A stretch of 64,000 nucleotides of DNA from Balaenoptera acutorostrata (GCF_949987535.1 NC_080078.1:49998207-50062206), one strand, 5' to 3'. Numbered from the stretch's first letter, positions 11,191 through 22,489 are shown. Notes: generated by a model from the sequence alone, not told the origin. Made by a program: numbers and translations.

Positions 11191-12205
11191 GTGGAACTAG
11201 AGCAAATAATTTTAAAATTTGTATGGAAACACAAAAGACCCCGAATATCTTGAGAAAGAAGAACAGAGCTGGAGGAATCACACTCCCTGACTTCAGACTA
11301 TACTACAAAGCTACAATAATCAAAACAGTATGATACAGGCACAAAACTAGACACATAGATCAATGGAACAGGATAGAAAGCCCAGAAATAAACCCATGAA
11401 CTATGATCAATTAATCCATGACAAAGGAGGCAAGACTATACAATGGAGAAAGACAGTCTCTTCAATAAATGGTGCTGGGAAAACTGGACAGCTAAATGTA
11501 AAGAATGAAATTAGAACATTCTTTAGCACCATATACAAAAATAAACTCAAAATGGATTAAAAACTTAAATGTAAGACCATATACAATAAAACTCCTAGAA
11601 GAAATATAGGCAGAACACTCTTTGACATAAATCGTAGCAATATTTTTTTGGATCCACCTCCTAAAGTAAAGGAAATAAAAGAAAAAACAAACAAACAGGA
11701 CCTAATTGAATCTAAAAGCTTTTGCCCAGCAAAGGAAACCATTGACAAAAAGAAAAGACAACCTACAGAATGGAAGAAAATATTTGCAAATAATATGACT
11801 GATAAAGGATTATTATCCAACATATAACAACAGCTCATACAACTCAACATCAAAAAGCAAACACCCTGATTAACAAATGGGCAGAAGAACTGAATAGATA
11901 TTTATTCAAAGAGGAAATGCAGATGGCCAACAGGCACATGAAAAGATTCCCAACATTGCTAATCATCAGGGAAATGCAAATCAAAACCACAATGAGATAT
12001 CACCTCATACCTGTCAGAATGGCTATCATTAAAAAGAACACAAATTACAAATGTTGGCGAGGATGTGAAGAAAAGGGAACCCTCATACATTGTTCGTGGG
12101 ATTGTAAATTGGTGAAGCCACTGTGGAAAACAGTATGGAGGTTTCTAAAAAAAGTAACAATAGAGCTACCATATGATACAGCAATTCCTCTCCTGGGCAT
12201 TAATA
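11191..12205 (+). mobile_element. Inverted 5' segment of the same L1 (ORF2 C-terminal region)
   Basis: Sense ORF2 sequence from the region after the reverse-transcriptase domain ('GAACTAGAGCAAATAATTTT..ATTTGTATGGAAACACAAAAGACC') through the C-terminal cysteine-rich stretch. The translation near 12,050 reads [19 protein letters not shown], comparable with [19 protein letters not shown] in the L1 at 15.2-20.3 kb. Frames are broken repeatedly. L1 similarity stops at 'CTCCTGGGCAT' near 12,205. About 250 bp of L1 between this end and the start of the 3' segment is absent, as twin priming allows. I found no convincing TSD. Confidence 0.8.
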
Positions 12206-13109
12206 TTCCTTATAGATGAATTCAGATGTAACATTTGCTGGCTGTAATAGAGGGTCAAATTTTTCTTACATTCACCCAGAATTCAACCAGTTGCATACCT
12301 CAATCCACTCTGTCATGAAAAGCATCCTAAATTTATGCATACCATCCAGGCCATGTCCTTGGCCTTATTCCAATCTCTGGACTTCCATTTCTTTTCAGAT
12401 CTGATCCTTTTATGAAGATTTTCTTAATAGAAGCCACTCTAGATGGACTCCCTTACCCTGTTTCTCTCAGTTCTCCATTTATTTCACACATACTAAAACT
12501 GTTCACATAAATTTCCATTCTCAGGTATACACATCCATGTCTTCCCAGATTTCCTCCTGAGTCATACTGCCCTAAAGGCCATATCCACCAAGTGTGTATT
12601 TTTCTATTCCACCCCCAACCTTTGGAAGCCACACTTGTGAAGCAAAGAGATAAAGCACATTTTTTAATGCAACTTGCAAACGTATCCTCATTCCTTTATG
12701 GCCACACCTTTTAAATCTCAGAATTTAATCTCCAGAAAGATTCCACATCTCCTTTTTGTTAGTCAAGGAAAATTATATAATCTGTTATGTTTCCATTGTT
12801 CCCTTGGATACCAGGAAGTTTAGAGCTAATTTAATGCTTATACATAGTAACATAACCAAGGGGGCGGGATCTGGATTTGGGGAAGGGAATTTTCCACATA
12901 AAACCCTTTCTGATGCCTCAATTTGGAGTCCAGCTATGAATTCCACTAGCTCTATGATAATTCAGAAACTCAACCATGTTTTTGGACCATCTGGATGATA
13001 AGAAACCTTTCTCTTTAGCACATTTTGTTTCTTTAATCAGTAGTTCCCCAATCACCAGTACACACCATACACACCATATCATATTTTCCAAACACCTGAA
13101 CGGTCTGGC

Positions 13110-13252
13110 ACAGACATCCGGATGAAGTTGAGGCTCACAGAGGTTATTAACCTACTGGCCCCAATCCTTTAGCAAGGAAGAGGCAAAAAGGGGGAGGGGT
13201 GTTGAACTTAGGTTGCCTGAAACAAGGTCCTCTTTCTTTCCACTTTACCTGT
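13110..13252 (-). mobile_element. MIR SINE (ancient)
   Basis: 'GAGGCTCACAGAGGTTATTAA', 'AGCAAGGAAGAGGCAAA' and 'GTTGAACTTAGGTTGCCTGA' follow the order of reverse-complemented MIR. Diverged. Confidence 0.5.
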
Positions 13253-13790
13253 AGAGTCACTTCTTTCTCACCTACAAATGCATAACTTATTGTATGTTTT
13301 ATCCATTAGACAATTAACCAGATACTGCTTTGTGATTGCTTTTATTTTTTTTTTAATTTTTCAAGAAACTGTGTTTGTTATTCTTTGGTAGATGGGTGTA
13401 GAAGATGGAAATTTGTATTACACTTTTCTATATCTTTCTGTATCGTTCATTATCACAGAAGTACTTTAACAGAAGTACTTCTGGTAAATTGTGGGTGCAC
13501 TATTCATAGAGAATGAATGAATTTTTTAAAATACTATTGAGTGTGAGAATTCCTCTCCAAAATTGCTATACTTCCTAGGCTGGTTCTGCTCAGGGAGAAT
13601 AAAACGTGCATTCAATCCTGAAATATCTCTGAGTCATTTTGCCGGCTACAATCTAGTTCTACTAGCTTTCAGGAGGATTTCTTTCCAATAAGACCAAAAC
13701 ATCAGGATGTGTAAAAGTATTCATCTGTGCTATCAACCTCATCAGTGTATTCTAAGGGTATGGATAAGCATTTGAAATAAATCATATTAA

Positions 13791-13804
13791 GGGGGGGGGG
13801 GGGG
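13791..13804. repeat. G14 mononucleotide run
   Basis: Fourteen consecutive G, preceded by 'ATATTAA' and followed by TTTCCTGG. Long G runs are rare in mammalian DNA compared with A runs. Confidence 0.95.
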
Positions 13805-14626
13805 TTTCCTGGAGCATATTTAGAAACGTCCTTCTTTACTGCTGCCCTCCACCAGTGCATGAGTAACAGGAGAGGGCTGGATTCTGTGCCTCCAAAGGTA
13901 ACTCTTGAGCAGTGTCAATACGTCTGATCTCACAATCCGCTGCCTTTCTAAAACCCAGAGAAGGCTTGGGGTTCTTCAAGAGCCTGAAGTAGGATTGAAT
14001 CATGCTCCAGAAAGAATGACAGAGGAAACAGAAAGTCTCATTGCATACAGCTGTTTATAGCAGTTGGCTGGATGCAACCTTACACTGAGAGCATTGCCCA
14101 TTCCAGACATGGCACTCCAAGGCGGGGAGAGCAAAATCAACAGCTCCTTTTGATGCAGTGTCACTGGATTGGCGTATTTTGTTTTCAGGAAATAACATCT
14201 ACACCTTGATGAACATTTCTCTCGGTGTCTTTGCATTTTCCCAGCCTCTCTGTTTTATTACCAGAGTGAGAAGAAATCTTTTTTTTTTCTGGCAAATTTG
14301 AAGCTGAATTACCACAAGACAACAGTTTTTCATCAGTATTTGGAGCTGCTCCCTGCAGTTGGCCTGTGCTGTTCTCTGGCAACGCGAGACATTTATGGTA
14401 GCTCAAGTGCCAGAGAGTTCCAAGGTCGCTTTTCTTTTCAGCGTGAAGGGAACAGCGTATCTACACAGCATCCTTGCGCTGATTAAACAGTCTGAGAGGA
14501 ACTAAGCACTAGGGTGAGAAATTGTGTTTTGTATATAAGGACATCTCTAGGAAAGGAGGGAAGAACATCTCAGAAAAATGTAGGTGTAAACTGGACTTAT
14601 TTATTTTTACAAGATTTAGATGATTT

Positions 14627-14950
14627 TTCTTTTTTTTTTTTTTTTGCACTTTATATTTTTCTTCCAGTTTTTTTGAGATGTAATTGACAGCGCTGGATAA
14701 GTTTAAGGTGTACAGCATAATGACTTAATTTGCATATATGATGAAATGATTATCACAGCAAATTTATTGAACATATATCATCTCATATAGATAAAAAATG
14801 AAAGAAATAGAAAAAATGTTTTTCCTTGTGATGAGAATTCTTAGGATTTACTCTCTTAACTTTCAGAGATAACATACATCACTGTTAATGATATTTATCA
14901 TGTTGTACTTTACATCCCTAGAATAAATTGTCCTTATTTAATTTCTTGGT
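14627..14950 (-). mobile_element. Old L1M 3' end fragment
   Basis: T-run (poly-A of a minus-strand element), then 'TTTGAGATGTAATTGACAGC', 'GTTTAAGGTGTACAGCATAATG', 'ATATATCATCTCATATAG', 'GAGAATTCTTAGGATTTACTC' and 'GTTGTACTTTACATCCC'. Standard antisense old-L1 3'UTR wording, diverged. Confidence 0.75.
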
Positions 14951-15196
14951 TTGCTGTCAGATCACCATGACTGTCATTGTTGTCATCTCACTGAGCAGCT
15001 CCCGATAAACTTTGGTTCTTTTCTTCTAACAGAGAAAGATGGCTGCCCTGTTTCGCTTGAGATGCCAATGAATACAAGAAATAGGGGTATTTCTATAATA
15101 GACACTTTAATAACTGAGCTCCGTCCTCAAACTGACTTGATCAAACCACATCAGTGTGGCCCTTTCTGTCTATAGGACATGCATTCCAGGGCACCA

Positions 15197-15211
15197 CTTA
15201 GGTCCTGTTTT
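15197..15211. repeat. L1 target-site duplication, left copy
   Basis: CTTAGGTCCTGTTTT here matches CTTAGGCCCTGTTTT at 20,278-20,292 at 14 of 15 positions. The pair brackets the minus-strand L1 exactly. Confidence 0.85.
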
Positions 15212-15429
15212 GTTTTGTTTTTTGAATTTTATTTATTTTTTTATACAGCAGCTTCTTATTAGTTATCTATTTTATACATATTAGTGTATATATGTCAATC
15301 CCACTCTCCCAATTCACCCCACCACGACCACGCCCCACCACCACTTTCCCCCCTTGATATCCATATGTTTGTTCTCTACATCTGTGTCTCTATTTCTACC
15401 CTGCAAACCAGTTCAGTTGTACCATTTTT

Positions 15430-18400
15430 CTAGGTTCCACATATATGGATTAATATACAATATTTGTTTTTCTAATTCTGACTTACTTCACTCTGTATGA
15501 CAGTCTCCAGATCCATCCACATCTCTACAAATGACACAATTTTGTTCCTTTTTATGGCTCAGTAATATTCCATTGTGTATATGTACCACATCTTCTTTAT
15601 CCATTCGCCTGTTGATGCGCATTTAGGTTGCTTCCATGACCTGGCTATTGTAAATAGTGCTGCAATGAACATTGGGGAGCATGTGTCTTTTTGAATTATG
15701 GTTTTCTTTGGGTATATGCCCAGTAGTGGGATTGCTGGATCATATGGTAATTCTAATTTTAGTTTTTTAAGGAACCTCCATACTGTTCTCCATAGTGGCT
15801 GTATCAATTTAAATTCCCACCAACAGTGCAAGAGGGTTCCCTTTTCTCCACACCCTCTCCAGCATTTATTGTTTGTAGATTTTCTGATGATGCCCATTCT
15901 AACTGGTGTGAGGTGATACCTCATTGTAGTTTTGATTTGCATTTCTCTAATAATTAGTGGTGTTGAGCATCCTTTCATGTGTTCGTTGGCAATCTGTATA
16001 TCTTCTATGGATAAATGTCCATTTAGGTCTTCTGCCCATTTTTTCATTGGGTTGTTTGTTTTTTTAATATTGAGCTGCATGAGCTGTTTATATATTTTGG
16101 AGATTAATCCTGTGTCAGTTGATTCATTTACAAATATTTTCTCCCATTCTGAGGGTTGTCTTTTCATCTTGTTTGTAGTTTCCTTTGCTGTGCAAAAGCT
16201 TTTAAGTTTCATTAGGTCCCCTTTTTTAATTTTTGTTTTTATTTCCATTTCTCTAGGAGGTGGATCAAAAAAGATCTTGCTGTGATTTATGTCACAGACT
16301 GTTCTTCCTATGTTTTCCTCTAAGAGTTTTATAGTGTCTGGTCTTACATTTAGGTCTTTAATCCATTTTGAGTTTATTTTTGTGTATGGTGTTAGGAAGC
16401 ATTCTAATTTCATTCTTTTACATGTAGCTGTCCAGTTTCCCCAGCACCACTTATTGAAGAGACTGTCTTTTCTCCATTGTATATCCTCACCTCCTTTGTC
16501 ATAGATTAGTTGACCATAGGTATGTGGGTTAATCTCTGGGCTTTCTATCTTGTTCCATTGATCTATGTTTCTGTTTTTGTGCCAGTACCATATTGTCTTG
16601 ATTACTGTAGGTTTGTAGTATAGTCTGAAGTCAGGGAGCCTTATTCCTCCTGTTTTTTTCCCTCAAGACTGCTTTGGCTATTCGTGGTCTTTTGTGTCTC
16701 CATACAAATTTTAAGATTTTTTGTTCTACTTCCGTAAAAAATGCCACTGGTAATTTGAAAGGGATTGCATTGAATCTGTAGATTGCTTTGGGTAGTATAG
16801 TCATTTTCAGAATGTTGATTCTTCCAATCCAAGAACATGGTATATCTCTCCATCTGTTTGTGTCATCTTTGATTTCTTTCATCAGTGTCTTATAGTTTTC
16901 TGCATACAGTTATTTTGTCTCCTTAGGTAGATTTATTCCTAGGTATTTTATTCTTTTTGTTGCAATGGTAAATGGGAGTGTTTCCTTAATTTCTCTTTCT
17001 GATCTTTCATTGTTAGTGTATAGGAATGCAAGAGATTTCTGTGCATTAATTTTGTATCCTACAACTTTACCAAATTGATTGATTAGCTCTAGTAGTTTTC
17101 TGGTAGCACCTTTAGGATTTTCTATGTATAGCATCATGTCATCTGCCAACAATGACAGTTTTACTTCTTCTTTTCCAATTTGTATTCCTTTTATTTCTTT
17201 TTCTTCTCTGATTGCCGTGGCTGGGACTTCCAAAACTATGTTGAATAATTGTGGCAAGAGTGGACATCCTTGTCCTGTGCCTGATCTTGGAGGAAATGCT
17301 TTCAGTTTTTCACCATTGAGAATGATGTTTGCTGTGGGTTTGTCATATATGGCCTTTATCATGTTGAGATAGGTTCCCTCTATGCCCACTTTCTGAAGAG
17401 TTTTTATCATAAATGGGTGTTGAATTTTGTCAAAAGCTTTTTCTGCATCTATTGAGATGATCATATAGTTTTTATTCTTCAATTTGTTAATATGGTGTAT
17501 CACATTGATTGACTTGTGTATATTGAAGAATCCTTGCAACCCTGGAATAAATCCCACTTGATCATGGTGTATGATACTTTTAATGTGTTGTTGGATTCAG
17601 TTTGCTAGTATTTTGTTGAGGATTTTTGCATCTATTTTCATGAGTGATATTTATCTGTAATTTTCTCTTTTTGTAGTATCTTTGTATGGTTTTGGTATCA
17701 GGTTGATGGTGGCCTTATAGAATGAGTTTGGGAGTGTTTCTTCCTCTGCAAATTTTTGGAAGAGTTTGAGAAGGATGGGTGTTTACTCTTCTCTAAATGT
17801 TTGATGGAATGCACTTGTGAAGCCATCTGGTCCTGGACTTTTGTTTGTTGGAAGATTTTTAATCCCAGTTTCAATTTCAGTGCTTGTGATTGGTCTGTTC
17901 ATATTTTCGATTTCTTCCTGGTTCAGTCTTGGAAGGTTATACCTTTCTAAGAATTTGTCCATTTCTTCCAGGTTGTCCATTTTATTGGCATAGAGTTGCT
18001 TGTAGTAGTCTTATGATGCTTTGTATTGCTGCAGTGTCCGTTGTAACTTCTCCTTTTTCATTTCTAATTTTATTGATTTGAGTCCTCTCCCTCTTTTTCT
18101 TGATGAGTCTGGCTAACGGTTTATCAATTTTGTTTACCTTCTCAAAGAACCAGCTTTTAGTTTTATTGATCTTTGTTATTGTTTACTTTCTTTCTGTTTC
18201 ATTTATTTCTGCTCTGATCATTATGATTTCTTTCCTTCTACTAACTTTTGGTTTTGCTTGTTCTTCTTTTTCTAGTTCCTTTCGGTGTATGGTTAGATTA
18301 TTTATTTGAGATTTTTCTTGTTTCTTGAGGTAGGCTTGTATTGTTGTAAATTTCCCTCTTAGAACTGCTTTTGCTTCATCCCATAGGTTTTGGATCATGG

Positions 18401-19243
18401 TGTTTTCATTGTAATTTTTCTCTAGGTATTTTATGATCTCCTCTTTGGTTTCTTCAGTGATCTCTTGGTTATTTAGTAACGTATTGTTTAGTCTCCATGT
18501 GTTTGTGATATTTTTGTTTTTTTTTCCCTGTAATTGATTTCTAATCTCATAGTGTTGTGGTCAGAAAAGATGCTTGATATGATTTCAGTTTTCTTAAATT
18601 AGCCGAGGCTTGATTTGTGACCCAAGATGTGATCTATCCTGGAGAATGTTCTGTGTCCACTTGAGAAGAAAGTGTAATCTGCTGATATTTTTTGGAATGT
18701 CCTGTAAATATCAATTAAGTCTATCTGGTCTATTGTGTCATTTAAAGCTTGTGTTTCCTTATTCATTTTCTGTTTGGCTGATCTGTCCATTGGTGTAAGT
18801 GAGGTGTTAAAGCCCCCCACTATTATTGTGTTACTGTTGATTTCCTCTTTTGTAGCTGTTAGCAGTTGCCTTATTTATTGAGGTGCTCCTATGTTGGGTA
18901 CATATATATTTATAATTGTTATATCTTCTTCTTGGATTGATCCCTTGATCATATGTAGTATCCTTCCTTGTCTCTTGTAACATTCTTTATTTTAAAGTTT
19001 CTTTTAATCTGATATGAGCATTGCTACTCCAGCTTTCTTTTGATTTCCATTTGCATGGAATATTTTTTTCCGTCCCCTCACTTTCAGTCTGTATGTGCCC
19101 ATAGGTCTGAATTGGGTCTCTTGTAGACAGTATATAGATGGGTCTTGGTTTTGTATCCATTCAGTGAGCCTGTGTCTTTTGGTTGGAGCACTTAATCCAT
19201 TCAGATTTAAGGTAATTATCGATATGTATGTTTCTATTACCAT
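15430..19243 (-). pseudogene. L1 ORF2p relic (endonuclease-reverse transcriptase)
   Basis: In life ORF2p nicks target DNA and reverse-transcribes L1 RNA at the nick. The start is ATG at 19,243, giving MVIETYISIITLNLNGLSAP, the usual L1 endonuclease N-terminus, 4 nt after the ORF1 stop. Endonuclease motifs: QET near 19,130; GGFNTSLTPMDRS near 18,810, where the catalytic Asp of GDFN has become Gly; and SRIDHILGH near 18,640, retained. Reverse transcriptase: SPGPDGF near 17,830, and [11 protein letters not shown] near 17,130, where FADD has become LADD. The C-terminal cysteine region reads [19 protein letters not shown] near 15,850. The span of 3,814 nt is close to a full-length ORF2 but is broken by several frameshifts and stops, including a TGA replacing the codon after MEYY near 15,559; the original stop lies at 15,430-15,432. 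Confidence 0.9.
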
Positions 19244-19247
19244 TTTC

Positions 19248-20206
19248 TTAATTGTTATGGGTTTGTTTTTGGAGGTCTTTTCTTCTCTTGTGTTTCCCAC
19301 TTAGAGAAGTTCCTTTAGCATTTGTTGTAGAGCTGGTTTGGTGGTGCTGAATTCTCTTAGCTTTTGTTTGTCTGTAAAGCTTTTGATTTCTCCATTGAAT
19401 CTGAATGAGATATATGCCGCGTAGAGTAATCTTGGTTGTAGGTTCTTCCCTTTCATCACTTTAAATATATTGTGCTACTCCCTTCTGGCTTGTAGAGATT
19501 CTGCTGAGAAATGAGCTGTTAACCTTATGGGAGTTCCCTTGTATGTTCTTTGTCATTTTTCCCTTGTTGCGTTCAATAATTTTTCTGTGTCTTTAATTTT
19601 TGTCAATTTGATTATTATGTGTCTTGGCTTGTTTCTCCTTGGGTTTATCCTACCTGGGACTCTCTGTGCTTCCTGGACTTGGGTGGCTATTTCCTTTCCC
19701 ATGTTGAGGAAGTTTTCAACTATAACCTCTTCAAATATTTTCTCGGATCCTTTCTCTCTCTCTTCTCCGTCTGGGACCTGTATAATGTGAATGTTGTTGT
19801 GTTTAATATTGTCCCAGAGGTCTCTTTGGCTGTCTTCATTTCTTTTCATTCTTTTTTCTTTATTCTGTTCTGTGGCAGTGAATTCTATTATTCTGTCTTC
19901 CAGGTCACTTATCTGTTCTTCTGCCTCAGTTATTCTGCTATTGATTCCTTCTAGTGTATTTTTCATTTCAGTTATTGTATTGTTCATCTCTGTTTGTTTG
20001 TTCTTTAATTCTTGTAGGTCTTTGTTAAGCATTTCTTGCATCTTTTCGATCTTTGCCTCCATTCTTTTTCCAGGGTCCCGGATTATCTTCACTACCATTA
20101 TTGTGAATTCTTTTTCTGGAAGGTCGCCTATCTCCACTTAATTTAGTTGTTTTTCTGAGGTTTTATCTTGTTTTTTCATCTAGTACAAAGTTCTCTGCCT
20201 TTTCAT
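19248..20206 (-). pseudogene. L1 ORF1p relic (RNA-binding chaperone)
   Basis: ORF1p is a coiled-coil trimer that packages L1 RNA. The ancestral start is ATG at 20,206 (MKRQR..), and two in-frame stops follow within the first 23 codons: TAG at codon 9 and TAA at 20,138-20,140. After these a clean frame runs from 20,137 to 19,553. It shows the heptad-rich coiled coil (EGINSRITEAEEQISDLED) followed by the RRM-like part (IHIIQVPDGEEREKGSEKIF) and then 'INPRRNKPRHIIIKLTK'. It breaks at a TGA near 19,553. The expected stop is TAA at 19,248-19,250. The total length of 959 nt is not a multiple of three, so at least one indel is present. Confidence 0.88.
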
Positions 20207-20277
20207 TGTGTCTATCTTTCTGTGAATGTGGTTTTCCTTCCACAGGCTGCAGAATTGTAGTTCTTCTTGCTTCTGCT

Positions 20278-20292
20278 CTTAGGCCCTGTTTT
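20278..20292. repeat. L1 target-site duplication, right copy
   Basis: CTTAGGCCCTGTTTT; one mismatch to the copy at 15,197-15,211. Confidence 0.85.
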
Positions 20293-20321
20293 TATGGAAT
20301 TTACACACAACCTATAATGAC

Positions 20322-20705
20322 TCTATCAGTTTCCTAGCACTGCTGTAACAAATTACCACAAACTTGGTGACTCAAAACAACAGAAATGTATTCTCTCAGA
20401 ATTCTAGAAACCAGAATTTCAAAATCAAGATGTCAGCAGAGGTTCCAGGGGAGATGGCATTCCTGGTTTGTGGCCACAGGACTTCAATCTCTGCCTCCAT
20501 AGCCACGTGGTTTCTACCTCTTCTCTTTGTGTCTCTTATATGGATATTTTTCATTGGATTTAGGGCCCAAGATTATTTCATTTTGAGATATTGAACTTAC
20601 CTACACTTGCAAAGACTTTTTTTCAAATTACGTCACAGTCAGATGTTCTTTGGATTAGGACCTGGATCTATCTTTTGGTGCCACCAATCAGTCCACCACA
20701 ATGAC
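20322..20705 (-). mobile_element. MaLR LTR (MLT1/MST-like, antisense)
   Basis: 'TTTCCTAGCACTGCTGTAACAA', 'TACCACAAACTTGGTGACTCAAA', 'CAACAGAAATGTATTCTCTCA', 'CAAGATGTCAGCAGAGGTTCC' and 'GATTTAGGGCCCA' follow the order of a reverse-complemented MaLR LTR. It begins only 30 bp right of the L1 TSD, so the L1 landed next to this LTR. Confidence 0.65.
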
Positions 20706-21498
20706 TAAAATACCAATAAGATCAATTGAAATATGACTGCAAGCATTCCCCTAATTAACAACTTTTCTGCTTATTGCTTTGGGTGTGAATTAAAGAGCAG
20801 ATCAAAGTTGGAATGACCCTTCATAATGTAAAGCAATGCATGGTACAAAGTATGGGGAATGAACTGGTTTGAGGATATGCATGCAGAACATTTTACAGGC
20901 AATAAAAATATATGGAGAGAAGAGAAAATTTTAGGTCATTGCTTCCCTCAATTGTCTGTAGAAGGGGAAAGGTCTATTATAGCAGGGAGATATTAGCAGG
21001 GGATAGATAAAAGAGTTGCTGTTTCAGGACTGGATCATCCCATTTACAGGTGCATCAAAAATGACTTTTTCCTAGTTCCTGAGTTGAAAGCCTTTGATGA
21101 TTAGAAACAGGCAACCCTCTTCAAATTTTAAAGTTTTCTGAAAGAAAGTCTTTTCAAATCATTTTTCACCTAGTTAAAACATAGCTGTAAAATGGGGTGA
21201 GCTTTTATGTATTTGGTCACTAAGGTTCAGCAGCAGCTTCCCCAAGTGCCACCCACTCAGTGTTCCTGTGGGATCTGCTGAGCTGCCAGGTGAGGGGGAA
21301 GATGTGTAAAGACAGGGTTAGATGCCTTGGAAATGGTGGAAACTCTTTTCAAAGGAAATTAGACCATGCCTTCCATTATTCCTCTTTGAAATTTCTTCTA
21401 GGCCTTTTTCAACAGAACATAAAGTTTTATTCAGTTCTGCATATATTTGCCATGGAATGCTTGATTCAACTTGAGACATTCTCTGAGAAGCTGTTTTT
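20706..21498. other. No gene recognised
   Basis: Unassigned sequence ending with the left copy of the long TSD. One 91-codon frame (21,260-21,535) crosses into that TSD and shows no domain. Confidence 0.5.
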
Positions 21499-21544
21499 AA
21501 AGTCTGGAATCTTCATGGCATTCAAACTTATCTGATCTTCTCTT
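21499..21544. repeat. Unusually long L1 target-site duplication, left copy
   Basis: 46 bp beginning AAAGTCTGGAATCTTCATGG. The matching copy is at 22,444-22,489, with 41 of 46 positions identical. Confidence 0.8.
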
Positions 21545-22318
21545 GAAATGATGTTCAACATTGCTAATTATTAAAGAAATGCAAATCAAAGCTACAATTT
21601 GGTATCACCTCACACTGGTCAGAATGGCCATCATCAAAACATCTACAAGTAATAAATGCTGGAGAGGGTGTGGAACAAATGGAACCCTCCTACACTGTTG
21701 GTAGGAATGTAAATTGTTACAGCCACTATGGAGAACAGTATGGAGGTTCCTTAAAAAACTAAAAATAGAGCTACCATATGATACTATAATCCCACTCCTG
21801 GGCATACATCCAGAGAAAAACAGAATTCAAAAAGATGCATGCACCACAATGTTCACAGCAGCAGTACTTACAGTAGCTGAGACATGGAAGCAACCTAAGT
21901 GTCTATTGACAGGTGAATGTATAAAGAAGATGTGGTATATATACACAATGGAATATTACTTGGCCATAAAAAGGAATAAAATAATGCCATTTACAACAAC
22001 ATGGATGGACCTAGAGATTACCATACTAAGTGAAGTAAGCCAGACAAAGTCATGTATCATATGATATTGCTTATATGTGGAATCTTAAAAATAATGATAA
22101 AAATGAACTTATTTATAAAACAGAAATAGACTCACAGACATAGAAAACAAACCTATGGTTACCCAAGAGGAAGGGGGGGAGATAAATTAGGAGTTTGGAA
22201 TTAAAATATACACACTACTATGTATAAAATAGATAAACAACAAGGACCTACTGTATAGCACAGAGAACTACACTCAATATCTTGTAATAACCTATAATGG
22301 AAGAGAATGTAAAAAAAG

Positions 22319-22366
<48 letters not shown>

Positions 22367-22443
22367 GGAATCACTTTGCTGTATACCTGTAACTAAGACA
22401 ACATTGTAAATCAACTATATTTTAATAAAAATTAAAAAAAAAT
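21545..22443 (+). mobile_element. 5'-truncated L1 (ORF2 C-terminus and 3' end)
   Basis: Sense L1. It begins within the ORF2 C-terminal part ('ACATTGCTAATTATTAAAGAAATG') and runs through 'TGGGCATACATCCAGAGAAAA', 'ATGTGGTATATATACACAATGG' and the 3'UTR phrase 'GACCTACTGTATAGCACAGAG', ending in an A-rich tail. One open stretch at 21,714-22,064 is a shadow of ORF2 ([20 protein letters not shown]..). An internal (TA)n expansion lies in the 3'UTR at 22,322-22,363. Both ends are set by the 46-bp TSD. Confidence 0.88.
22322..22363. repeat. (TA)n microsatellite inside L1 3'UTR
   Basis: About 20 uninterrupted AT/TA units, at the position where other L1 tails in this window carry short 'ACATATATATACATATA' stretches (compare 62,015-62,060). 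Confidence 0.92.
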
Positions 22444-22489
22444 AAAGTCTGGAAGCTTCATGGCTTTCAAACCTATCTGATATTCTCTC
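22444..22489. repeat. Long L1 target-site duplication, right copy
   Basis: Begins AAAGTCTGGAAGCTTCATGG; five mismatches to 21,499-21,544. Confidence 0.8.

Larger units (their letters stand above)
12206..14626. other. Mostly unassigned, partly unique sequence
   Basis: No coding gene is supported. 12,210-13,050 is unassigned. A MIR-like piece lies at 13,110-13,252 and a G14 run at 13,791-13,804. 13,810-14,500 looks single-copy, with balanced base composition and several retained CpGs (near 14,380-14,480); its open frames on both strands lack any known domain. Confidence 0.5.
15212..20277 (-). mobile_element. Nearly full-length dead L1 LINE (5.07 kb)
   Basis: From right to left: about 71 bp of 5'UTR (20,207-20,277), ORF1 (19,248-20,206), ORF2 (15,430-19,243), a short 3'UTR and an A-rich tail rich in AAAAC units. 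The 15-bp TSD at 15,197-15,211 and 20,278-20,292 defines the insertion. Most of the 5'UTR promoter is missing, so the copy was truncated on arrival. Both ORFs carry stops and indels, so it cannot retrotranspose by itself. The 3'UTR is shorter than, and different from, that of the plus-strand L1 at 29.9-37.1 kb, which suggests another subfamily. Confidence 0.92.

Noticed and set aside
10834..12205. Two independent L1 insertions
   Set aside because: The segments meet without unique DNA between them and cover complementary, non-overlapping parts of the same L1 end. Twin priming is simpler.
15559..19300. Several separate minus-strand genes
   Set aside because: All the frames are consecutive pieces of one L1 ORF2 broken by stops and indels, in the correct order and bounded by a TSD.
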